Program-made: the position numbers and the translations under genes
In this document: positions 46,021 to 57,731 of the stretch, one piece after another
Layout of the letters: each line of letters starts with the position of its first letter
How positions within the stretch are numbered: the first letter of the stretch is position 1
Assembly (NCBI GenBank): GCA_001600455.1
Contig: BCKC01000011.1
Location: 647,835 to 711,834, forward strand
Length of the DNA stretch: 64,000 nt
Reading direction: 5' to 3'
From: Endocalyx cinctus
Lineage: Eukaryota; Ascomycota; Sordariomycetes; Amphisphaeriales; Apiosporaceae
The notes under the pieces: model-generated
Seen by the model: only the letters and a program-made list of their open reading frames with translations
Told to the model about the DNA's origin: nothing
Databases searched by the model: none

Positions 46021-46868
46021 GGCGGCGGTGGTTCTCGTTAAGAGGAGGCGGGGGAGGTATTACTACTACTACTTACATGTATATGACCTCAACATGATAT
46101 GATAGGATATACACGTATTTAAGGAAGGGGGAGTGTATTAGTAGTAAGATTCATGGATGGATCTAAGTCATAGAAGAAGAAAAAAAGACTTCGCTTATTT
46201 CTTACAAATTCTTCGTGCGTTTGAAGGATAAATTTACAGGGAAAGTCAATTACGTGTATAATACACTGTAAATTTGTATTTTATTGTCAAAAGAAAGAAA
46301 AATAAAAGAAAACAGATACGAAAATTTCAGCTTAACCATAGTATAAATTGATATCTTGGTATCTCAGCTATGGACCGTTCAATAGCTTAATCAGTAAATC
46401 GCCATTCAGAGAGTACCTACTTAAGACTATTATCGTCAAATAACATTCTGCTATGAGATTTAGTTATATGCGAGACAAGATTATGGTGAGGAGTAATATA
46501 TATATATATATATACCCTGACCCCCTTTGGATTTTGTTAGATACGCAGCTAAAGGCATCTATCTACCTGTCCAAGGCGTCTCGATAACAACGGAAACAAA
46601 GCGAAATATCCTATTCAGTTACGTATAGCTGGCCTTCCATCGAGTAGATACTATTTCTACCCATCTATGGTAACGAGTGATTTTGAATAAAACTCCACCG
46701 AAAGCTCCATGTAAGAATAAAATAAATACCTTTTTTGACCCCATCCCTTCTAACAAAAATAATAACAACATAAATAAGTATATACTAGCTTCCCCTATAC
46801 CCCACGATAGAGAGATTATTTACAATGAGAAACCCGTCATAGCCTGCCTGGTAACACCATCCCTTCTG

Positions 46869-46899
<31 letters not shown>

Positions 46900-47211
46900 C
46901 AAGAGAAAAATTCTATCCCGAGTATGTAAACCCCTCGCTGTCTAAACATATGTGTCCACCCATACTTTCTTATATATATCAAGATGGTACTTGGAAATGC
47001 TGAATCTTAGCATCATTATACCATCTTAGCCTGTACTCCCGAGGTCCCATTGTACCTCTTTAATTTCGCGCGAACCCCATTGTGGCTCCCGAAAGGTTGG
47101 TGCAACTGATACGAGTGTTCTGGTACCTTGTATGCGAAACATTGTTACGTTGGGGTTAGAGGGCACGGCTCTCTTCGGAGACTTGGCCCAGCCTGATGTT
47201 CTTCGTCGCCA
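46021..47211. other. Convergent intergenic region with simple repeats
   Basis: It lies between bL19m and the Trk gene, whose 3' ends face each other. It holds a TA dinucleotide run near 46498-46514 and an A24 run near 46867-46890. No gene was seen. Confidence 0.5.
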
Positions 47212-49994
47212 CTAGTGATGGAAAGAGGACTGCGCTTCGCCTCGTCGTTCTCCCGCGGTCGACGTCTCCGTCTCGGCGTTATCGTCGCTCGCCGGGTCCG
47301 ATTTGTATCTCCTCAGCGTTTCCGATCTGCTCAGTTCGAAATGGCGGTCTGATTTAGCTATGGAGTGGTGCGGCGGGTATATCGGCCCGGGATGCAAAAG
47401 ACCGGTGAACATATGCCTTCGCTCCACGCTGCGACTCCGACCCCTGGCTAGGCTCGCGGGTCGGACGGACGCGTTGCCGATCGACAAGGCAGACATGCGG
47501 CGCTGAAGCCTCATCTCCGCGTCTTCCGCCTCCTTTCGGTCGAGATGCTCGCTGGGTAGCAGGACGGCTCGGTCGAGTCCGTAGGGCAAGCCACGATGGC
47601 GTCCACGAATTTGCATGGCAATGACGACAAGCTTTCCGACAACCGTAAATTGCGAGCATAGCGAAGCGTTGACACCTGGATAGCCCAAGCTGAGACCCAC
47701 CGTACCGTAGGCACTCACGATTTCGAAGAGTACGGCAAACATAGAAAAGTCGCCGCGCGATAGCTTGGGCCCCTCGCTAATAGTCAAAATAAAGTACCCA
47801 ACGAATATATACCATAAATCGAAAGAAAGTTGGCGACGCAAATGTGATCCGACGTATGATACGCTGTTCTCATTGTCATCGAAGTCGTTCGGCGTAGTGT
47901 ATACACCCAAAGATTTCTCTTCGTAAACGTTTGTTCTTCGAATCGATATAGCAATCGGGAAGACGGATATATACATCATAATCAGGTACGATGTTTGGAC
48001 GGCGGGGTGCACCTCAGCAAGGTTCACGCAAGCGAAACCAGCTGTTCTTGTCGAGGTAGCTTGGAACCAGCCATCGAGGAATCTGATATGTAAGGGGAGC
48101 GAGTCTACCACGTTCGTGTTCAACTATGAGAGGATAGATTAGTAACCATCACGCCGTGTTAACAACAATTATGACACTCACGTCCAGAATAATGAATAGG
48201 ATCAGATCTATTCCATTCAAGAGTACCAAAATAAAGAAGAGCCACCATGTAGCGTTTGACGGAAACAGAAGAGTAAAGCATCGTCGAGGATGGTCGAGCA
48301 AAAACCGAAGTTCTTCCCACAGTCCGGATCCTTTCGGTACGACCATAGAAGCCAACCATATCATAAACCGAAGCATGATAGGAAACGCGGTATTTCCGAG
48401 CAGGATAAGAAACGACATGATAAGCAGCGGGAAAATGGCCGTGTTGAATGATATCATGCTGTCGGGTGTTAAAGTAAAACCGAGATCCATGAAGGCAGAA
48501 TTGGCCGTGAAAAACCCCCACCAAACCCTGCTGACACCGGAGCTGTCTACGACCGGCCCCCAACGCTCATTGTTATTCAAGATCCAAGGAACCATAGTTA
48601 TGATGGCAAATATGGAGTAACCCCAGAAGTACACGGTAAGAACCAGAGCCAGTGTTTTCAGAGATCGGTATTCGATGCCACCCAACTCTTCTCGTTGATC
48701 CTCGGAAAGTCCCAAGAACGCCGAGTTTCGACCGAGGGTCGGCTGCCAGCTTAGGTACGGCGTCGGATCTTCTTCTTTAGACTGGGTCAAAGCTGTCTTG
48801 ATACGCTGCAGAGGATTGGTTCGCGACGCCGTGACCGATGCCGCCGTCTCGGCTTGGTGTAAAATCTCCCCGTCCTTACGAGGTTTCCGAAATTTCAAAG
48901 CGCTAGCAACGTGGCCAGCTGCCTCGACCGAATCCGCCACTCTTTCTTGAGTAGGTTGTTCTTCACGGCGGGGTCGCGTGGGCTCTTCGATGGTGATAGT
49001 CTGCGGGCGGTCTTGGTAATTGGAGATTGCCCTGTAGGGGCGTTCAAGACTCGATTCCCTTCGTCGATGACCGTAACCGTCCGGTTCTTCGCCCTCCTCG
49101 TCAACTTCCTCCGGTAAAGCACCTCGATCGGCATCTCGCGGCCCGGGGATCCTCAGCGCGCTCTTATCCGACTTGCGCTGTTTCTCTAGAATAGCGATAT
49201 GTTCCGCGTTGGATCGCTTCGGGGGGAGGGGAACAACGTCGTCGTCTTCGTCCGCGCGCTTGCCGTTATTCCTGACCTGGTCATCGAAGACGATTTGCGG
49301 TCGAGTCGTACGCGGCGAGGCGTCAACGGCGCTGCGGGCGGAGTCAATATCGGTTCCCGACGACGAGGAAGAAGCGGCGACGGTCCCATGCTCGGTAGCG
49401 CTATGCGGAGGACGTTTGTCAAGCACCGTGCCGTCGTTAGCCATGCGCGATGATTTGGCCGTATTGTACATAACCGTAATATTCCGGCCATTGACGCCCT
49501 TTTCTAGCTGCGACGAATTCGGCTTCGCTTTCGACTTTGACTTGGTAAGAGTGCCGCGCCGAAGTCTCGCCTCCCTAGTGATATGCTGAAACCGTTTTTC
49601 GAACCAGTACAAGCGTAAGAAGACGACGGATGAGTGGATCGTAATAGGGTTGGCTATGAGGACTAAGAGGTAGATGACGACCTGCTGAAAGGTATTCAGT
49701 CTGTTGACATCAACGGTGTTCAGACCGGCCTGCGTATTTGCTCCACTCGAGAGAAAGAGAGCATCGATATAGGCTATGTCACCACCAGCTGTAGCAAAAA
49801 TTAAGATAGACCCCACAATAGACCATCCGATAATCCAAAAATCTAGTTATTGTCAGACGCATTGACCAGGGGATAAGAGTGAGCTACGTTGACTCACAGT
49901 GAACCGTTATAAAGTTAAAATGAGGATGTCGAGACATGAACGAAGGCCGGAGGGCCTGGATCCACCCGAGGATACGTTCCCGGCTGTTCGGCAT
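47212..49994 (-). CDS. TRK1: Trk-family high-affinity potassium transporter
   Basis: Exons 49994-49898, 49842-48182 and 48123-47212 give 889 residues. The short first exon supplies RILGWIQALRPSFMSRHPHF, and splicing gives ITVHYFWIIGWSIVGSIL. The four P-loops of Trk are visible: SSGANTQAGLNTVDVN, FFTANSAFMDLGFTLTP, QATSTRTAGFACVNL and IVSAYGTVGLSLGYPG, each with its filter Gly. A long hydrophilic cytosolic loop of about 330 residues lies between P-loops 1 and 2, as in yeast Trk1. It is rich in charged and Ser residues and probably a site of phospho-regulation. The C-terminal 110 residues are also hydrophilic. The protein takes up K+ (or Na+) at the plasma membrane, driven by membrane potential. 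The third exon uses donor GTGAGT and acceptor CATAG. Confidence 0.95.
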
Positions 49995-52230
49995 AGTGGA
50001 GAGATATGACAACTTCTCTTCCTGGTCTACTTTTTTTTTTTTTTTTTATTATTATTATCTGTTTCTTATTTTCTTTTGATCTATTTCAAGAATACAGTTA
50101 TACTGGTTTCTCGAATACCGAATACAGAAGTTGAGAGAGATCAAATAGCGTTGAAAATTCAGAAGGGTTAATCAATTGTCAACCTTAAGGATAAGGTCGT
50201 TGATAACAAAACGAAGACTATGCATGGCGATTATTGACAGTACATTTGACTACTCAGACAGTTAATAAAGATGGATAAAGATGGGGATTCGCATATGATC
50301 CAGATGATCTGATGGGTATTTATGGATCAAGCCAGACCAAAGTCAAGGTGAGGGGGTAAGAAGGTATGATGATATCCTATCAAGAAGCACACCTACTTTA
50401 AATAGTATATAGAGGGTAAAATACAACACAAACGACCGACCGAATAAGAATGGAGAAGAGGGGGAAGACAAAGAAAACTCCTCGGCAGAGAGTGGATAAC
50501 ACGCGGGTTAAAGGCTTGCGATATGTCTCGTTGTTTATCTGATCTTTCCGACAAATGACAGGAATAATAGGTTGACAGGTTGGGTGATGGTGACCTAAAG
50601 TGGTGCTCAGGAGATGGATGGGCGTTGGGGGAACAAAGTTTTTTTCTCACTTGTTCATTTACCGACTTACTGTCAAGCAACTAGAGTAAGACTCGACATT
50701 TTCTTTTAAAACCCGAACTGGAGCGGTGAACGTGATAAGAGGAATTGTCGCACAATGGATATAAAATCAAGTTGACAAAAGAAATTTTGATGGGAATTCT
50801 TATTCCGAAAGATCGAAAATAATACGAAGGAGAGGGTAGGTTGATTAAAAAAAAAGTCTCCAAAAGTTTAAGTGCCAGGGTTACAACGTATTGCTTTGCG
50901 AAATGGTTAGCCAATCCCATCTAACTAGACACTAAAAGTTTTCAACCTTATTAAATGGTATCTCCGATTCATACAGTACTTTCATAAGTGTTTAAGTACA
51001 TGTACCTGGAATAGTATCGCGAGCAAGTAATTAAAATATTATTTACTAAGTAATAGATGGAGACCGTTGTTAGTGATATACAAAGCGCTATGTTTAGTGC
51101 TGTACGCGGTACACCACCTAACTAGGTACTAAATCAACTACTTATTGCATCTTCCGAGTCCGTACTGTGGTGTTTGTGGTGTTTGTGGAGCTTAAGATCT
51201 CATTAAAGTTACACCTGAAAGAATTATCTACCACCTTGTCTATTAATATAATATGTACATAATAACATATTGGATGTTTTAATAAAAGATAAGCGCCAAA
51301 TTATGCAAATTTTCTTAAAAGTACTCGTACCTATATGTAGCCCGTATCATTTGTCTGGGCCCTTGGCCCTTGGCCCTTTATCAAATGTCAAGTATCAAGA
51401 GTGGAGGAAGATGGGAAAAGGGGAAGAAGCGCCTCTGCCGCTCCTAAAGCATAACAAAAAAGGAAACAAGAAGAAGAAGAAAAAAAAAAAAAGAGAGAGA
51501 AATAAATAAACCATGATAAAGAATTTGCTCTACACTATTTCATGAATAGCCGATCAAAATGATCTTCATGATACCTCTTGCTTATGGCATAGGTACGATG
51601 AGATGATCGGATATGATAAGCTGATCGTTGTTACGAAGTCCTGGCCAGGATGTTGGTCAAGGTAAGAAGCTCTACACTAGGTTAGACACTTCCAACATCC
51701 AACATCCCAAATCTCTCCGGGGCCATTCATATGAATCGGTTCCCACTGAGGCTGTGGATTATTAAATCGCTTGGGTAGGCAACGTAGCAAATGACGAGTA
51801 AGTACATTAACTGACAGCGACTCGACAATTGCAAATCTTCCTGTAACTTACGTTAGATAGAATAATTGTCAGTTTCACATTTTTCTAGTTTATATCTAGT
51901 TGTAAGTAGCTAGACTAAGTAAGGACTAAGCATAATATCGATAAACATGATGTCATATTGGAAGCTATCCAATACTGGGATGTCTTGGATAAACTTAATC
52001 TCCGACAAGCTACAGTGATTGCGTCTTCAAAAGGAGATTGCTATCCATGTACACTATACTCAAATTCATATCTACTCCAAAGTAGCATTTATAAATTATG
52101 AAGAATATTTTGGTCTCCATTATGGAGTATTCTCCATTATGTACGCTTCCCTCACATTGACACCCCTCGACACGGTACTAATACATAATCGACATAGTTC
52201 GCATTTTCCCATCTCCAATCATGCCAGCAT

Positions 52231-52277
52231 CTCCAACACCACGCCACCATCATATTGGAGACGATGGCGTGGTGGAG
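52231..52277. repeat. Hairpin-forming inverted repeat
   Basis: CACCACGCCA at 52237-52246 pairs exactly with TGGCGTGGTG at 52265-52274. Outer CTCCA/TGGAG bases extend the pairing after a 1-3 nt offset. The loop is 18 nt. It lies in gene-free DNA about 2.4 kb upstream of Pus7. Confidence 0.75.
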
Positions 52278-53894
52278 CGAAAGAATTGCGGGATGATATT
52301 ATACTCTTATGAGTGAGATAGAGCAAAATAAGAAGAAAAGTTTATCGAGTGAGACAAACCTGAATGAGATTTGCATTGTATTCCGTACATTATGCGCAGG
52401 TTATGTACATATCGGGTGCAGATAAGGTGACATTACAGCTCCCTAAGGAACTGAGACTCGGCATATCGCTGCATTAGGGATTTTGAAAAAAAAAAAAAAA
52501 AAAACTTATTTTTTTCTCCTTGAAAACGCCCCCAAAAGCCTGTAAAACCCAGATAGCCGCCGTTACCTATTATCTCGTTTCAACGAAACGTGATGGTATG
52601 AATAAGCAAGGGGCGTTGTGCACGCACAAAGAAACGTCAATTGATCACAGAGGTAAAACAACCCTTTCTTCATCGGGTCCATAACAGGAAGTTGGATAAA
52701 AAAAAACCAATACTTCCAGATGGTATATTATCCCATGTTTCTAATATACGTATGCGTACGACGTACAACTCAGCGCTAATCCCTGATATATTCAGCCTCT
52801 GATTTCATCACAACCGATATTCATGAAGCTTGTTCTGTCCATCATGATGTTTTGACTGCCGCATAGATATTACCCTGGACGCTTGGACAGATCATGGGCA
52901 TATTCGGAGCACTCACTTTAAGTACGCAGTTATCTTCCCTTTTGGCGTTCACCCCCAACGCTCCATTGGTAGATCGAGGACTTAAAAACCTCCATCCCCT
53001 GCAGTATCATGAAAACGTGTCACTCGGCCTCTTAGTATCCCACCCGTGTATCTGAATAGGGCCCGGGGAATTGGTTAAATACCTCAGATCGACGGGATGA
53101 ATGATGATACTTTAGCTGGAGAATTAGTACTAGGTAACAGCATCTGTAAAAAATACGGTACAATCAAACTACCCCAGAGAAGTTAGCAGTATATATCTGT
53201 GTAGCTTCCACGCGGCAGTCGTGTACCCAACATCCGCATCTGCATAGATGTATGTATAATATAATCTGTATCTCCAATTCTCTGGTACTAGGTGACCACG
53301 GTGACCATACTCCGTCGTCAGCCAAGCCCGAAAACCCGGCCCAACGGTATGACTTGAGATTCTGGATCTTGTCTCCCATCTCCCTTCCACGCAGCAAAGA
53401 CCGTACCTATGACCTTTTTTTTTTTATCCAATATAGGACAGTTCTGGAAATAATCCCGGTAAAGATAAAATTCTTCCAAAAGCGTTTACTTTCACCGATA
53501 GACCTGTCGTGTCACCCAGGAAAAGGGAGAGAGAGACGGAGAGAAAAAGATAAGATACGTGGTAATGACGCTATGATTGCTGACTGGGAGTCCTTTTGAA
53601 AATTTTCACTTGTAATTTAGAATGCTGACCTATCTCCCAGTCTTATGCCACATTTAACTCGCTGAGATGATATATCGCATGGCACAACACGAGAAACCTG
53701 TTGAGATAGCAGATGATAGCATGCAACAAAGTAGCGAAATTGTTATTATTATACACGATGTAAAACGATTGGTTACTCGCTTAATTTACTGCAAATCTCC
53801 TATTGGTTTTGGTGGCTGGGCTAGAATCTTTCTTTAATATTCGCGTTCCTATCGTTGGTCAAGGGGAAAGGAAGAGATGCATCCTTCCGCCATG

Positions 53895-54140
53895 ACACGC
53901 TAGCTGGCTAAGTGGCTAGCTGGCTACTCAAGTAAGGTTATGCACTATTTGTAGGGCTTGGCTGCCTGGCCGGCAGGCTGGGGCTGGCTTAGACCTGCCG
54001 CCAACAGTTAGTTCAGTGGCTAACCTTCAGTTAGTACAGCTGCTGGTACTTTATAGGTACTTGTAGTACCTACTAGGTAGGCTGGCTGGCTAGTAGGCAG
54101 GTTGGTAGGTACCTAGGCAGGTACCTCCAGGGCTCGGCAA
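53895..54140. repeat. Low-complexity GGCTGGCT and AGGTACCT stretch
   Basis: Interspersed copies of GGCTGGC, GCTAGCTGG and TAGGTACC(T) form a patchwork, many of them self-complementary. Similar TAGGTACC words occur near 2480-2790 and 31750-31785 in this window. Confidence 0.7.
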
Positions 54141-54692
54141 GTACTGTTAGGGGTTGAACATGAAAATATCAATTAGTTCGACTCTTCCCTCACCGCTTTC
54201 CAAATTATAACTAAATTTAACCCACCGCTTTTTGAACCTACGCTACAGAATTTCTGCCGGCAGAATTTATTAAATTTTTTGATTTCCCACCAAAAGTGAC
54301 TTTCCATTTGCGCCGCTACTATCAATGTTGGCGACTTCATTTATACTGGTATATACCAATATATATCAGTCAATGAGCACCTAAGTACATATTCACGTAC
54401 GCATTGAAGTACAGATTTCTGTGTACGTGTCAAGCAATAGGTAAATTCAGACCTACTTAGAAAATCTCTACTACATATAATAAGTACCTCTGGATTGCCT
54501 CGCTCGTTTCCCTCCTCTTATCCCATAATTCATATCTGGAGTATTTATTCGAAGGAACAGATCAAACTCAACACTACTACTCCTGATTTCAAATTTTCGT
54601 CCCGCCCAGATTCTTCTCGGGCAACCTGAGACACTCCATCTCCATTCACACTCTGCCTTGTACAATATTGAAGTCGTGTGCGTCAATCCAAC

Positions 54693-57600
54693 ATGGCGAC
54701 CCATACTTCTATGGCTCAAGGCGGAGATGCCTTAGTTCGACACAATATCGAGCAACGCATCGGCATTCTCCATTATGCATCTAAGTCAACTCACAGTTGG
54801 AATGGCCTCGGTCGTGCAAGGTATGGAATCATAAGCGATACCAATCGCATACAGTGTCATCTAATAGTAATCTAGATACACCGATTTCCAAGTTCATGAA
54901 ATCACCGAAGATGGCGTCGTACTCCATCTTCACGACTTTTATTCTAATCTCAGCGATTTTTCGAGATCGGTTAGCTGATTCCTCTTTTTTTGTCCACCCA
55001 CATTTCCTATACTTTCAAAATTTTCTAGTTAAGCTCACATCAATGAACATCATTCAGACGCAAGCCTTAAACAAGCCACCTACTCAGCCTTCTAAACCTG
55101 CCGAGGCAAAACCTGCTGCATCTGCGACAGAAAATTCTAGTCCAGGACCGTCGAAGGAGGCAGATAACGTAGCCGGGACTGTTTCGTCAGCCGACAGGGA
55201 CATTCTAAACAATCTTATTGGAGAGAGCACAGCCGACCAGTTGATTGGCCTCTATTCCAAGATTAATCAAAGCCAAGATGCCCGATCCACAAACCAGGAT
55301 CACGTCAAAGTTCCCCCAGTTGACGATAAATCCACAAGATCACGCATTCATTCAGTAAGTGTTTTATACACCTTCAGCCCCTGTTTTAGTGTTCTCACTT
55401 GATCAATATACTAACACAATCTAGGAAATCCGCCGAGTCTTTGGTGGTAAAATCGATACCGTCACTGATGCTGATGGTTCTATCAAAGCCACAGCTACTA
55501 GATCGAACCGTGGGGGTCGGTATAGCCGCTCCCAAAACGACAGGCCCCGGAACAAGGGCCAGAACCTCGCTCAAGGCAGTGGTCCCTACCTGCATTTCAC
55601 ACTCTACAAAGAAAATAGAGACACTATGGATGCAATCGGTCATATAGCTCGGACTCTAAAGTTGAGACCAAACTCGCTTGGAACGGCTGGCACTAAGGAT
55701 CGCCGCGCCGTGACTGTTCAGCGCGTGAGCGTTCGTGGCCGGAGTGCTCAGTCACTTCTCCCCGTCAATGAGCGAGTTTACGGTGTCAAAATTGGCGATT
55801 TCAAGTACGAACAACATCCGATTCAGCTCGGCGATAACAAAGGTAATGAGTTCGCCATAGTGTTGAAAGATTGCTCATTCCACGGTACTGAAAATCTCCG
55901 CTTTGAGGAGAAACTCGAACTTGCGAGTTCCGTCGTAAAATCCGCTCTGAAACAGATCGTCGAAAATGGATTTATCAATTACTTTGGCACCCAGCGATTC
56001 GGTACTCATTATATCGGAACGCAAGAGATCGGTATGAAAATTCTGAAGGATGATTTCGAGGGCGCAATTAGAGCACTGTTATCATTTGACGCAGAACTAC
56101 TCAATCTCACTCTTGAAGACCAGAGTGCCACGATCCGCAGGGATGATATTGCTCGTGCCCATGCCTGTTCTGTATTCCATGAAACGCGCGATGCGAAAAA
56201 GACACTTGAGAAGCTCCCTAGAAAATGCAACGTTGAATGGGCTATTATCAGTCATCTTAGCAAACAGCCAAAAGACTTCCCTGGAGCGCTTCAAGCTATC
56301 AGCCGATCGATGCGGACCATGTATGTCCATGCATATCAGTCTCTTGTGTGGAACTACGCGGCAAGCAAGCGATGGGAACTGTTTGGTACGCAAGTTGTCA
56401 AAGGTGACTTGGTTCTTGTTGAATCCACAACAGCTGCTATTCAAGCGCCTCATGGCCAGGGGGGCGATGATGAAGAGAATATTCATCTCCTTGAAGGCGA
56501 CACTGCGAACGATACTCCAGGCTTGAAAGCTCGACCTCTATCTGAAGAGGAGGCCAAAAGTGGCGTATATTCCGTATTTGATGTTGTTCTACCAACTCCA
56601 GGATGGGATGTCACTTACCCACCCAATGAAGTTGGCAAATTCTACACAGAATTTATGGCCAAGGAAGAAAATGGTGGTTTAGATCCATCAGACATGCGTC
56701 GTCGACAGAGAGACTTCAGTCTCCCTGGATCATATCGCAAGCTTATGGGCAAGATTATTGGCACGCCTTCTTCCTCCGTTGTAGCATACGCCGATAATAT
56801 GGAACAGCTCGTTCCTACCGATCTAGATATCATCAAATCTCGCAAGGCACGAGAATTTCAGCAACGCCAAGCCGTTCAGCAGAAGGCTGCATCCTCATGG
56901 ACGGACTTTGCTCAAAATGTCCAGAAAAATGAGCTCGCTGAAGACCAGACAAGATACGAAAGAAGGAAAGCCGAGGGCTCACCCCCGCCTACGGCCCCCA
57001 GAATGACTGACACATGGATACAGGCATCGCTTGATGGAAACGCCAAGCGAGTAAAGATTTCCAGAGACACCATTAACAACAAGACTGAAGATCAGACAGA
57101 TTCACAGGGTGCCAAAGATACCAATGCGCAGATCGATAGTAAACCCGTCGGCCCTGTTGTTGCCGATAACGAATCCACACATGATGCTAGAGAGAACAGA
57201 AAAGATGATCCCGACGCGGTTAATGAAGCGGGCTTAACAGCTCACAGTGAAACTCAACCTCAATACTCAATTGTTGGTGTCCTCAGAACACAGGTGCGAG
57301 CCGTTGTAAAAACTGTGACGGCGGCCATTGACTACATGGTGGCAGCAGTATTGTCCATTACTAACTCTATTCGTAAGAAGTTCACGACCGATAACACTCC
57401 TTCGCTCGATCAGCAACCCCCCGCAATCACATCGGCAGATAATGACAAGACAAATGAACCCGGAGAAACGCTTCCCTCTGCCAATGCCGAGGCGTCTGGT
57501 CCCACATCTAGCGATCAGACTCAGGCCGATGCCAACCCTAAATCAAGCAATGTCACTAGCAATAACGAGCTACCAGGAAAGACGAAGATTGCAGTTGTCC

Positions 57601-57731
57601 TTCGATTCTCTCTTAGCACCAGTCAGTATGCGACCATCATACTCCGAGAACTTCAAGGCCGCCCCACCCACGTCGATGCCAAACCCGCAAAGGCAGTGTC
57701 TTCTCCAAGCGAAGAAGCGAACAACTCTTGA
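54693..57731 (+). CDS. PUS7: Pus7-type (TruD family) multisubstrate pseudouridine synthase
   Basis: Exons 54693-54820, 54876-54969, 55034-55354 and 55425-57731 give 949 residues. After RIGILHYASKSTHSWNGLGR, splicing gives RYTDFQVHEITEDGVVLHLH, the conserved TruD start. The catalytic aspartate is Asp273 in GTAGTKDRRAVTVQRVSV. Downstream marks are FINYFGTQRFGTHYIGTQEI, MYVHAYQSLVWNYAASKR and VLPTPGWDVTYPPNEV. The last conserved strand is VVLRFSLSTSQYATIILREL. Pus7 modifies U13 and U35 of tRNAs, U2 snRNA and mRNAs. The exon 3 acceptor (TTAAG at 55029-55033) was chosen for frame. Between the catalytic domain and that last strand lies an insert of about 160 residues, mostly polar, with one hydrophobic patch. 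A disordered segment also fills exon 3. Confidence 0.93.

Larger units (their letters stand above)
49995..54692. other. Long gene-free region, 4.7 kb
   Basis: No open frame here has family motifs or a plausible splice pattern. It begins with T-rich promoter-like DNA upstream of the Trk gene. Notable items are an A/G-rich run near 51460-51505, a hairpin at 52231-52277, poly-A near 52487-52504 and a GGCTGGCT/AGGTACCT-rich stretch at about 53895-54140. The last 500 bp are the Pus7 promoter. Confidence 0.5.

Noticed and set aside
49173..49589. 138-residue plus-strand frame opposite the Trk cytosolic loop
   Set aside because: Antisense shadow; no motif.
52019..52312. 97-residue plus-strand frame in the gene-free region
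   Set aside because: Its 3' end is the hairpin, and there is no family motif or coding bias.
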